This document shows, piece after piece, positions 1 to 7,360 of a stretch of DNA of 14,341 bases. The notes below the pieces were generated by a model that was not told where the DNA came from, searched no databases, and saw nothing but the letters and a program-made list of their open reading frames with translations. The position numbers were made by a program, and so were the translations under genes. How positions within the stretch are numbered: the stretch's first letter is position 1; every line of letters begins with the position of its first letter. The stretch is from NCBI GenBank assembly GCA_030043155.1, contig JASHYE010000198.1, positions 1-14,341 of the forward strand. The letters run 5' to 3'. Origin of the DNA: Candidatus Acidiferrales bacterium. Lineage in GTDB: Bacteria; Acidobacteriota; Terriglobia; Acidoferrales; UBA7541.

Positions 1-2291
1 CTCGCGAACAATTCGAGACGAAAGCGCGCGCGGCGCTGTCCACCACCAAAGGAAAAATTCAGGTTGCAGGCCTGCGTGAGCCGGTCGAAGTGCTTCGTGA
101 CCGTTGGGGCGTGCCGCATATCTACGCGCAGAACCAGCATGACCTTTTCTTTGGTCAAGGATTTGTTGCAGCGCAGGATCGCTTGTTCCAAATGGAACTG
201 TGGAAGCGAGCAGGACAGGGCAGGCTGGCGGAAATCCTGGGGCCATCGGCTTTGCCGCGGGATATCGCCGCGCGGCTTCTGCGTTATCGAGGCTCGATGG
301 AGACGGAGTATCAGAGCTACGCGCCGGACACGCGCGAAATTCTCGAGGCGTTCACTTCAGGGATCAATGCGTACATTCGCCGACGCTTGGATCCAAACGG
401 CCCCGGATTGCCGGTGGAATTTCAACTTGCTGGATTCCGGCCCGAGTATTGGAAACCAGAAGACTGTCTGACGCGCATGGCGACTTTAAGCGTCACAGGA
501 AATGCGCCGGAGGAGCTGGCGCTCGCACAGCTCGTCTCGCTGATTGGCGCAAAAAAAGCGACGGCTTTGGAGGATTTCGATCCTGCGACCACACTTCAAA
601 TTCCCGCCGGCGAAGACCTCAGCGGGCTCTCGCCGACGCTCATCTCGGGATTTGAGGGCACAGACAGACGCATCGAGTTCCCTGCAAATTTTCAAGGGAG
701 CAACAACTGGACGATATCGGGAAAAATGACGCGCAGCGGAAAGCCATTACTTGCCAATGACCCGCACCGCACAATCGCGTTACCTTCGCTTCGTTACGTC
801 GTGCACCTGAACGCGCCCGGGTGGGATGTCATTGGAGCGGGCGAGCCGGCGCTACCCGGCGTGAGCATCGGTCACAATCAGGACATCGCATGGGGCCTGA
901 CTGTTTTTCCGATTGATCAGGAAGATCTTTTTCTGGAGGAGTTGAATCCGCAAAATCCAAATGAATACCGCACGGCGACAGGCTGGGCCACGATGCACGT
1001 GGAACAAGAGGTTTTTCACGTCAAAGGCGGCCCGGACGTCAGGAAGGAGCTGAAATTCACGGTCCACGGTCCGGTGCTTTGGCAAGACGGTACGCGAGCG
1101 CTCGCGCTCCATTGGGTCGGCGCTGAGCCCGGTACTGCTCCATACCTCACTGGAATTTCCGTCGACCGAGCGCACAACTGGCGCGAATATCTCGCCGCCA
1201 TGGAACGGTGGAAGACGCCGCCTGAAAATCTCGTATATGCAGACCGGGAGGGCAATATCGGCGAACAATCGGCCGGTTTGACTCCGCTTCGAACAAAAGG
1301 AAATGGGCTGTTGCCTGCGCCAGGCTGGGCAGGATACGAATGGGCCGGGTTCGTTCCCTTTTCGCAGTTGCCGCGGCAATTCAATCCGCAACGCGAATTT
1401 ATCGCTACCGCGAACAACAAAACCATTCCGCCGAATTACCCTTACAAAGTGGGCTATTCATGGAGCACGGACCGCATCGCTCGAATCGATCAAGTGCTGG
1501 ATGTCGCGCGGGACCAGAAGCGCTTGCTGGATATTCAAAATATGGCCGCGCTGCAAAATGATGTGATTTCCGTGCCCGCCCAAGAACTTGTTCAAACGCT
1601 ATCCTCTAGCGGCTCCGCAAATGGTCCGGCGGAAAAATTGCTCGCGAGCTGGAGTGGCGATCTGCAGATGAATTCATCCGCGGCTGCTCTTTATGAACTT
1701 TGGGCAAAGCATTTGCGAACAGCGATGGTGAAGCGGATTACGCCGAATGCGCCGCTGCAAGCAGCGATCTATCTTGGCCCAGACGCTCTGGCACGGCTGA
1801 TCGCACATCCTTCCGCGGACCTCTTCGGCAGCCATCCAGTCGAAGAAAGAAACACCGTTATCCGCGATACGCTGAAAGCCGCCTATAGGGAATTTCAATC
1901 GCTTGGACGCGGTTCATCCACTTTGACCTGGGGAGATTTGCACACGGTATTGTTCCGGGATGCGCTCGATGAGTTGCCAGGGTTGAAAAGCATTTTGGAT
2001 GTTGGCCCATTCGCGCGTGCTGGCGATGGCACCACCGTGGACGCGACGGCGTTCACTTCGCAGAATTTCGATCAAATCGCGGGTGCGAGTTATCGGGAAA
2101 TCTTCGATCTGAGCAACTGGGACAATTCCGAGGGCGTGAATGCACCGGGCGAAAGCGGCCAACCGGGCAGCCTTCATTATCAGGACCTAGCGCCTCTCTG
2201 GCGCGATGGACGATATTTTCAGCTAGCTTATTCGCGTCAGGCTGTGGAACAGGTTACGGTCGACCATGTGGAGCTAGTGCCAGCGAAGTAA
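1..2291 (+). CDS. Penicillin acylase family Ntn-hydrolase (5' end cut by window edge)
   Basis: The reading frame is already open at base 3 and runs to TAA at 2289-2291, so at least 762 residues are present and the signal peptide and true start lie upstream. The family hydrolyses amide bonds of beta-lactam side chains, acyl-homoserine lactones or other N-acyl compounds, normally in the periplasm after autocatalytic cleavage into two chains. The A-chain opening RDRWGVPHIYA lies near base 93. The cleavage site with the N-terminal nucleophile is QGSNNWTISG, with the catalytic Ser codon at 699-701. The LLANDPHR segment follows near 749, and an Asn-Asn pair (codons 1413-1418, ATANNK) fits the oxyanion-hole Asn of the family. 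DRIARIDQVL near 1471 is also typical. All key residues seem present, so it is probably active. The substrate cannot be read from sequence; penicillin, lactone or peptide acylase are all possible. It is followed by a likely terminator, which separates it from the polysaccharide genes. A GTG at 90 is an internal valine, not the start. Confidence 0.93.
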   Translation, partial: REQFETKARAALSTTKGKIQVAGLREPVEVLRDRWGVPHIYAQNQHDLFFGQGFVAAQDRLFQMELWKRAGQGRLAEILGPSALPRDIAARLLRYRGSMETEYQSYAPDTREILEAFTSGINAYIRRRLDPNGPGLPVEFQLAGFRPEYWKPEDCLTRMATLSVTGNAPEELALAQLVSLIGAKKATALEDFDPATTLQIPAGEDLSGLSPTLISGFEGTDRRIEFPANFQGSNNWTISGKMTRSGKPLLANDPHRTIALPSLRYVVHLNAPGWDVIGAGEPALPGVSIGHNQDIAWGLTVFPIDQEDLFLEELNPQNPNEYRTATGWATMHVEQEVFHVKGGPDVRKELKFTVHGPVLWQDGTRALALHWVGAEPGTAPYLTGISVDRAHNWREYLAAMERWKTPPENLVYADREGNIGEQSAGLTPLRTKGNGLLPAPGWAGYEWAGFVPFSQLPRQFNPQREFIATANNKTIPPNYPYKVGYSWSTDRIARIDQVLDVARDQKRLLDIQNMAALQNDVISVPAQELVQTLSSSGSANGPAEKLLASWSGDLQMNSSAAALYELWAKHLRTAMVKRITPNAPLQAAIYLGPDALARLIAHPSADLFGSHPVEERNTVIRDTLKAAYREFQSLGRGSSTLTWGDLHTVLFRDALDELPGLKSILDVGPFARAGDGTTVDATAFTSQNFDQIAGASYREIFDLSNWDNSEGVNAPGESGQPGSLHYQDLAPLWRDGRYFQLAYSRQAVEQVTVDHVELVPAK

Positions 2292-2331
2292 TAACAGCGA
2301 GCCGCCTGTTCGGGGCACTTCGATTTTTTTT
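2284..2331 (+). terminator. Probable intrinsic terminator after the penicillin acylase gene
   Basis: CGAAGT (2284-2289) is perfectly repeated in inverse as ACTTCG (2317-2322), with inner GCC/GGC pairing possible (2301-2303 with 2314-2316), and the stem is followed one base later by eight T (2324-2331). The left arm overlaps the last codons and the stop of the acylase gene. The long interior loop makes the hairpin imperfect, so folding energy was not established. Confidence 0.5.
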
Positions 2332-2485
2332 CTTACACTCAATTTGCATCGTTCAATGGAGGGGGCTGGAGGCGTTCTTGGTTCATACTTTATCCAACGG
2401 GGGTTTCTGATCCGACGCGTGAGTTTAATCAGCCCTAAATTGCAAACCCCCGAGAATGGTGCTTGCCTTTTCTACGGAAGTAACT

Positions 2486-2525
2486 GTATGGTGCCCGTAC
2501 AGTACTTCTATTATTTGCTGAGGGG
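2486..2525 (+). promoter_or_regulatory. Possible promoter with GTACaGTACT element before the NarL-type regulator
   Basis: TATTAT at 2509-2514 matches five of six bases of a sigma-70 -10 box and would place transcription start about 12 bases before the ATG at 2533. No good -35 box is visible at the usual distance. Immediately upstream lies GTACAGTACT (2497-2506), a doubled GTAC that resembles the GGTACT array downstream of the gene. If the element is real it could be an operator overlapping the promoter. The rest of 2332-2532 shows no gene. This is a visual call only. Confidence 0.22.
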
Positions 2526-2532
2526 TAATCGA

Positions 2533-3174
2533 ATGGGGCGAGCGGTTTCGGTTCTTATTTTGTCGGACAATCGATTGTTTCGTGAGTCGCTGGGGCGGAT
2601 CTTGTCGAAGCGTGCTGATCTTGAGGTCGCGTCGTCCTTGGGATTTTCGGAGGGAGCCTATCGCGAGGCGCTTCGTCTAGCACCGGACGTCGTAGTGCTC
2701 GACTCTTTGGAATTTCTGTATCGAGCCTGCGAGGGAAACCTGCGAAGGAATTCAGGAAACGGATTGAGCATGCTGCTGGTCGCCATGGAGGAGAATGAGC
2801 AGACGTTTCTGAGGGCGATACGCGCCGGAGCAATGGGATTCGTACCAAAGGAGGCGTCCGCGCTTGACGTGGTGGCGGCTGTCCGTTCGGTAGCGCGGGG
2901 CGAAGCGGTGTGCCCTCCAAAATTCTGCCGGATCCTTTTTGAATGTGTGGCGGCGCAGGCGGAAACATCGAAAAGTGAAGGCGGGTCGGCTCTGACCCGC
3001 CGCGAGCGACAGTTGGTCCCGATGATCGGGCAGGGTCTGACCAACAAAGAGATTGCTCAACAGCTCAGCCTCTCCGAGCAGACCATCAAAAATCACATTC
3101 ATCGGATTCTCCACAAGTTGGGCGCGGAAAACCGCATGGGCATAATCTCCGCGGTTCATACTTTCCCAAATTGA
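2533..3174 (+). CDS. NarL/LuxR-type response regulator
   Basis: Encodes 213 residues with an N-terminal receiver domain (about 1-125) and a C-terminal LuxR-type helix-turn-helix (about 148-210: LTRRERQL, then GLTNKEIAQQLSLSEQTIKNH). It should be a cytoplasmic DNA-binding transcription factor. The phosphoacceptor Asp is kept (VVVLDSLEF) and so is the Lys (GFVPKEAS). The N-terminal acidic pair is reduced to S-D, and the switch Thr/Ser position appears to be Ala (LLVAMEE), so phosphorylation signalling may be weakened. The ATG at 2533 is chosen because AGGGG lies eight bases upstream and the receiver fold starts right after it. The frame stays open upstream to a TTG at 2344, but those 63 codons look like no known domain. 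No histidine kinase is adjacent, so it is an orphan. It sits 148 bp before the polysaccharide genes and likely regulates them; that is inferred from position. Confidence 0.9.
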   Translation: MGRAVSVLILSDNRLFRESLGRILSKRADLEVASSLGFSEGAYREALRLAPDVVVLDSLEFLYRACEGNLRRNSGNGLSMLLVAMEENEQTFLRAIRAGAMGFVPKEASALDVVAAVRSVARGEAVCPPKFCRILFECVAAQAETSKSEGGSALTRRERQLVPMIGQGLTNKEIAQQLSLSEQTIKNHIHRILHKLGAENRMGIISAVHTFPN

Positions 3175-3176
3175 TT

Positions 3177-3234
3177 GGTACTACATGCAAGCGTGGTACT
3201 TTTCAGGTACTGACGCAATATCCTTGTGGGTACT
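3177..3234 (+). repeat. Four GGTACT direct repeats, candidate operator array
   Basis: GGTACT occurs at 3177-3182, 3195-3200, 3206-3211 and 3229-3234, always in the same orientation, with start-to-start spacings of 18, 11 and 23 bases. The 11 and 23 spacings are close to one and two helical turns. A hexamer is expected about once per 4 kb per strand, so four in 58 bp is a clear local cluster. It lies in the 148-bp non-coding leader between the NarL-type regulator and the receiver-like gene that heads the export operon. Binding by the neighbouring regulator is a guess. No convincing sigma-70 or sigma-54 promoter could be fixed in 3175-3322. Confidence 0.5.
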
Positions 3235-3322
3235 TCGTGGAGAAATACACTGTTCCCTAATTGAGCCTTACGTCCTTCCACGCGATTACATAACCTTCCG
3301 GGGATCCTGTCGGGGGTGACCT

Positions 3323-3700
3323 GTGCGAAATGTTCGCGTGCTTGTAGCGAATCGGCCCCGTTTAATGAGGGAACTTGTGCTCGCAACCATCGGAGACCAA
3401 TCCGATATCGATATTGTGGGCGAAGTGGAAGATGAGGCCGCCATTGCCGAAGCGGTCGCGGCGAAGCAGCCGGACTTTTTGATTGTGGCGCTGGAAAAGT
3501 CAAACAGACTCTCTCCGATCTGTGATCTGGTGCTGCAGCAGCATCCGAACCTGAAGGTCATCGCGATCGCTCCCGACCGGAATACCACAGTTTTCTACTG
3601 GACATCGCTCGAGATCAAATCGCATCAGATTGAGGCATCTGAAGAGGGTGTGCTGGGAGCGCTGCGCAAGACGGCAGAGACGGCGGGGAGAATTCAATGA
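3323..3700 (+). CDS. Stand-alone degenerate receiver (pseudo-receiver) protein
   Basis: A 125-residue protein that matches the receiver fold across its length (VRVLVANRPRLMREL at the start, PDFLIVALEKS, LKVIAIAPD) but has no output domain. The phosphorylation pocket is missing: the acidic pair reads A-N, the phosphoacceptor Asp position is Ala (LIVALE), and the Lys position appears to be Glu (IEAS). It therefore probably works by protein contact and not by phosphotransfer. Start is GTG at 3323; the sequence GGGGGTGACC just before it is a near-perfect Shine-Dalgarno at good spacing. Its stop overlaps the ATG of the export gene as ATGA, implying translational coupling and a shared function. Possible roles are an anti-regulator or partner of the upstream NarL-type protein, or a local sensor for the export machine. 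These roles are inferred. Confidence 0.82.
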   Translation: MRNVRVLVANRPRLMRELVLATIGDQSDIDIVGEVEDEAAIAEAVAAKQPDFLIVALEKSNRLSPICDLVLQQHPNLKVIAIAPDRNTTVFYWTSLEIKSHQIEASEEGVLGALRKTAETAGRIQ

Positions 3701-6700
3701 TACGGAGAAGAATATCTCAGTTTGCTGTGGCAGATAGCCTCAGGCAAATTCCAAGAGCAATAATCCTTCTTTTTGGACTGTCGCTCGCAGCCCCCGTAGC
3801 TATCTGTCAAACCACGCAGTCGAAAGCAACATTGCCACCCTCTGAGTTGGCGCAGCAAAACTACTCTCGCGTTGCGGCATCGGCTGTCGAAATTAAGAAG
3901 GTGCTGGTCTTGGATACAGGTTTGATGGTCGAGCTAAAGGAGTGGGTAGCGAAGGATGCCACTGATCATGGACAACTCGTGAGTGATTCGGATCTAACCG
4001 ATCAGGCGATCTACGATCGACTGGAAACCGACGTTCAGTTTCGATCGGTGGCCACTGCACTGCTGCAAAAGTATGGCTATCTGTTGCCGCAAGTGAACCC
4101 CGCCTCGCCGCAGGCAAAGCAGCAACAACTCTTGTTAGAGCAACGCACGAAGTGGATTGTACAAGAGGAAGAAGAGGCCAGATCTAAGGAGCACCAGGAA
4201 GAACTGGCGGAAGAACAAAAACTTGAGGAGGCGCGTTACTGCCAGGAAGGAATTGGACTGGATTGTCCGAAGACGCAGAGTATTCAAGGTGCAACTCCAA
4301 ACGGCGGGCAGATGCAGAATTTGGGGCTTCCGAGTCAGCAGGATGAATTGCAAAAAATCTTGCAACCGAATGCCCCGGGTGGCCCTCTCTTCCCAATACA
4401 GCCGGTGCAAAGGCTGGAGCAGACTCAGCTCATCCAGCGTCCACAAACTCCGCTCGGTTCGGACCTGCAGTTCGAAAATCCGCTGACGATGACGCCTGGT
4501 TTGTCTGGAGGATTCGGGGAAGAGACGAGCCAAACATCATCGCTTGAGGCAGGCTCAGGTGGGCTCGGGGGAATGCTTTCACAAAGTCCTTATTCTTCCG
4601 GCGGACAAGAGTCAGAAGGTGCCGGAGTCAGTGGTTCTTTCAATTCGAGTATGTTCGGAATGGGTTCAACAGCCGGAACGAATCCATTGGAAGCAGCTGC
4701 GCTTGGGAACGGCGGAGCCTTCTCAGGAGAGCCGGGATTAATGGCCTCCACGAGCGAAACGGACCTCTACAGTCAGCGGGATCTCTATAACCTTTCGCAG
4801 CCATTCGGACGAAATATGCTGCGCCCCGCAGCATCAAACCTGAGCATGGTGCGAGAAAACAATCCGTACTTGGAAGTCCCCTCGCTGTTTGACATGTACT
4901 TGCAGGCTGCGCCGCAACCCGCGGTGCCGCAGCGTTTCGGAATGGAGGTGTTTCAAAACGGCACTCGCGACTTGGATATGATCCCGATGGATATCCCGGT
5001 CGGCCCAAATTACGTGGTGGGACCCGGCGACGCCTTGGCGATCGATCTTTGGGGCGGAGTATCGCGGCGAATCTACGGAGTGGTGGACCGTGAAGGGCAT
5101 CTTAGCCTTCCCGAATCTGCACCAGTGCTGGTCGCGGGTAAGTCGCTGGCCGACGTACAGCAAACAGTCCAGCGGACGCTTCGGACGCAATTTCGCGATG
5201 TTTCCGCTGATGTTTCTCTCGCCCGGCTACGAACCGTCCGAGTTTATGTCGTCGGTGACGTGGACCATCCGGGAGCTTATGACATCAGCTCGCTATCCAC
5301 CCCTCTAAATGCGCTGTTCGCTGCGGACGGCCCGACGGCGCAGGGATCGCTTCGGACGCTCAATCACTATCGAGGGAACCAGTTAATCCAAAGCGTGGAC
5401 GTTTATGATTTGTTGCTTCGCGGAGTAAAGAACGACATCCTGCCATTGGAGAATGGAGACACGATTCAGGTGCCGCCGATTGGTCCCGAAGTGACCGTCG
5501 AGGGAATGGTTAGACGACCGGCAATTTACGAATTACATGGGGAGAAATCGCTTAGCGATGTTCTGGCACTCGCTGGAGGATTGCTGCCAACAGCGACACT
5601 GCGACACATCGAGGTTCAGCGCGTGGTCGCACACGAGAAAAAGACCATGCTGAGCCTGGATATTCCCCAAAGTGACGATGCCGCCCAGGCAACTCAGCAA
5701 CTCAATTCGTTTCAGGTTCAGGATGGGGACAGCATACGAATATTTGCGATCGCGCCGTACGGCCAGAATGCAGTTTACCTGGAAGGACACGTTCTCCGGC
5801 CGGGGAAATATTCCTACCACGGCGGAATGCGTGTGACAGACCTGGTTTCCTCTTACAAAGACCTACTGCCGGAGCCGGCGGGTCAATATGGCGAGATCAT
5901 TCACCTGAATGCGCCGGATTACCATCCGACAGTGGAAAGTTTCAATTTGGCAGATGCGCTGGCGCACCCCGCGACGGCCCCGATTCTTCAACCGCTAGAT
6001 ACTGTGCAAATCTTCGGGCGTTTCGATTTTGAGAATCCGCCGACCGTCTCAGTTGGCGGAGACGTGCGAGATCCCGGGACGTATAACACGACGGGGCAAA
6101 TCCATTTGAGCGACGCAATACACATTGCCGGCGGACTCGCACCAGATGCCGAAACCCAGGATGCGCAAGTGTTCCGTTATTTGCCAGATGGGAAGTCGGA
6201 AATTTTCAGCGTGGATCTTGAGAAGGCTCTGGCAGGCGATCCAGCGGAGAACATCGTCCTCGATTCGCGTGATCGCGTCTTGGTCCATCGCAATCCCGAG
6301 GACGTGAATCCCGCTTCCATCTACATCAAGGGCGAAGTGGCGCGTCCGGGTCGGTATCCGCTGACCTCGAACATGACTGTGGCGGATTTGATACATGCCG
6401 CGGGTGGATTACAGCCGGGCGCCGACCTGCAAACCGCAGACCTTACGCATTACGAGTGGAATGGACAAAAGCAGGTGATGGGCAAGCACGACGAGGTGAA
6501 TCTAAGCGCCGCGATGGCGTCGAACGAAGGTCCGTCACTGTCTAACGGCGACGTGCTCACGATTCGGGAGCTGGCTGGCTGGGAGGACCTGGGAGCGTCA
6601 ATCAGCGTTCGTGGAGAGGTACTGCATCCAGGGACCTACGGTATCAAGCCCGGGGAAAAATTGAGTTCCATCTTGCAGCGGGCCGGCGGGTTCATGCCTG

Positions 6701-7350
6701 ATGCCTATCCTTATGGAGCTCTGTTGGAACGGACATCCGTGCGTGACTTGGAAAATAAATCGCAACAAGAGTTATACGAGCGGGTTAAGGGCATGGAGGC
6801 GCAGTTGACAGCGCAACCCTCAAGCGATCCGACACAAAAGCTCGCGCAGGAAACAAATTACGAGCAATGGCAGTCAGCGATGGAAGACCTGGCGGACAAT
6901 CCGCCTCTGGGCCGCATGACGATTCAGATTTCGTCAAACGTTCGGCAATGGGCCAACACCACGCGCGATATTGAAGTACGGGACGGAGATACTTTAATTA
7001 TTCCGAAACGCCCGAGCCAAGTGATGGTCCAAGGGCAAGTATACGACCCGACGGCTGTCACTTATAGACCAGGTAAAAGCGCAAAATGGTATCTGAATCA
7101 ATCCGGCGGACCCACTAATTTGGCAAACAGAAGGGCCATCTTTGTCGTCCGTGCGGACGGAACCGTAATTGGCGGGCACGGGGGAATGTTGTTTTCGGGC
7201 GGGGGTTTGGATCAGGCTCTGCAGCCTGGCGATACCGTTGTAGTGCCTGAAAAAGCGCTGGGCGGACCCAGAAATTGGCAGGCATTCTTCCAGGTGGTGC
7301 AGGTGTTGAGCGGCGTGGCTACCAGCTCGATTCTTGCGGCGAATTACTGA
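3697..7350 (+). CDS. Giant SLBB-domain outer-membrane polysaccharide export protein (OPX/Wza-like)
   Basis: Encodes 1217 residues. Residues 1-38 form a signal peptide (arginine-rich start, hydrophobic ILLFGLSLAAPVAIC). A charged, Glu-rich probable coiled coil lies at about 150-178, followed by a Gly/Ser/Gln-rich low-complexity stretch at about 195-360. The Poly_export domain begins at about 437 (NYVVGPGDALAIDLWGG). About seven SLBB beta-grasp repeats follow, starting near 513, 599, 691, 783, 874, 968 and 1108, most with the V.G.V..PG.Y pattern and a downstream AGG. The C-terminus (AFFQVVQVLSGVATSSIL) could be the helix that crosses the outer membrane, as in Wza. Wza itself is about 380 residues, so this is a much longer periplasmic tube. 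The Cys at the end of the signal peptide has Ile before it, a poor lipobox, so lipidation is doubtful. GGGGAG precedes the ATG by six bases. It should form the exit channel and contact the co-polymerase encoded downstream. Confidence 0.93.
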   Translation: MIRRRISQFAVADSLRQIPRAIILLFGLSLAAPVAICQTTQSKATLPPSELAQQNYSRVAASAVEIKKVLVLDTGLMVELKEWVAKDATDHGQLVSDSDLTDQAIYDRLETDVQFRSVATALLQKYGYLLPQVNPASPQAKQQQLLLEQRTKWIVQEEEEARSKEHQEELAEEQKLEEARYCQEGIGLDCPKTQSIQGATPNGGQMQNLGLPSQQDELQKILQPNAPGGPLFPIQPVQRLEQTQLIQRPQTPLGSDLQFENPLTMTPGLSGGFGEETSQTSSLEAGSGGLGGMLSQSPYSSGGQESEGAGVSGSFNSSMFGMGSTAGTNPLEAAALGNGGAFSGEPGLMASTSETDLYSQRDLYNLSQPFGRNMLRPAASNLSMVRENNPYLEVPSLFDMYLQAAPQPAVPQRFGMEVFQNGTRDLDMIPMDIPVGPNYVVGPGDALAIDLWGGVSRRIYGVVDREGHLSLPESAPVLVAGKSLADVQQTVQRTLRTQFRDVSADVSLARLRTVRVYVVGDVDHPGAYDISSLSTPLNALFAADGPTAQGSLRTLNHYRGNQLIQSVDVYDLLLRGVKNDILPLENGDTIQVPPIGPEVTVEGMVRRPAIYELHGEKSLSDVLALAGGLLPTATLRHIEVQRVVAHEKKTMLSLDIPQSDDAAQATQQLNSFQVQDGDSIRIFAIAPYGQNAVYLEGHVLRPGKYSYHGGMRVTDLVSSYKDLLPEPAGQYGEIIHLNAPDYHPTVESFNLADALAHPATAPILQPLDTVQIFGRFDFENPPTVSVGGDVRDPGTYNTTGQIHLSDAIHIAGGLAPDAETQDAQVFRYLPDGKSEIFSVDLEKALAGDPAENIVLDSRDRVLVHRNPEDVNPASIYIKGEVARPGRYPLTSNMTVADLIHAAGGLQPGADLQTADLTHYEWNGQKQVMGKHDEVNLSAAMASNEGPSLSNGDVLTIRELAGWEDLGASISVRGEVLHPGTYGIKPGEKLSSILQRAGGFMPDAYPYGALLERTSVRDLENKSQQELYERVKGMEAQLTAQPSSDPTQKLAQETNYEQWQSAMEDLADNPPLGRMTIQISSNVRQWANTTRDIEVRDGDTLIIPKRPSQVMVQGQVYDPTAVTYRPGKSAKWYLNQSGGPTNLANRRAIFVVRADGTVIGGHGGMLFSGGGLDQALQPGDTVVVPEKALGGPRNWQAFFQVVQVLSGVATSSILAANY

Positions 7351-7360
7351 GGACGCTCTA

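Noticed and set aside
2344..2532. 63-codon N-terminal extension of the NarL-type regulator from TTG 2344
   Set aside because: It resembles no domain, the receiver fold starts right at ATG 2533, and that ATG has a well-placed AGGGG.
2380..3164. Repeated 12-mer GGTTCATACTTT at 2380-2391 and 3153-3164
   Set aside because: The second copy lies within the coding end of the regulator, and several chance pairs of this length are expected in a 14-kb window.
3175..3230. Sigma-54 (-24/-12) promoter built on the TGGTAC copies
   Set aside because: No copy has a GC dinucleotide at the required distance from GG; the best candidates are two bases short or have GT in place of GC.
3697..3814. Lipoprotein signal on the SLBB export protein (Cys at the end of the hydrophobic stretch)
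   Set aside because: The residue before Cys is Ile, not Gly, Ala or Ser as expected in a lipobox; left as an open minor possibility.
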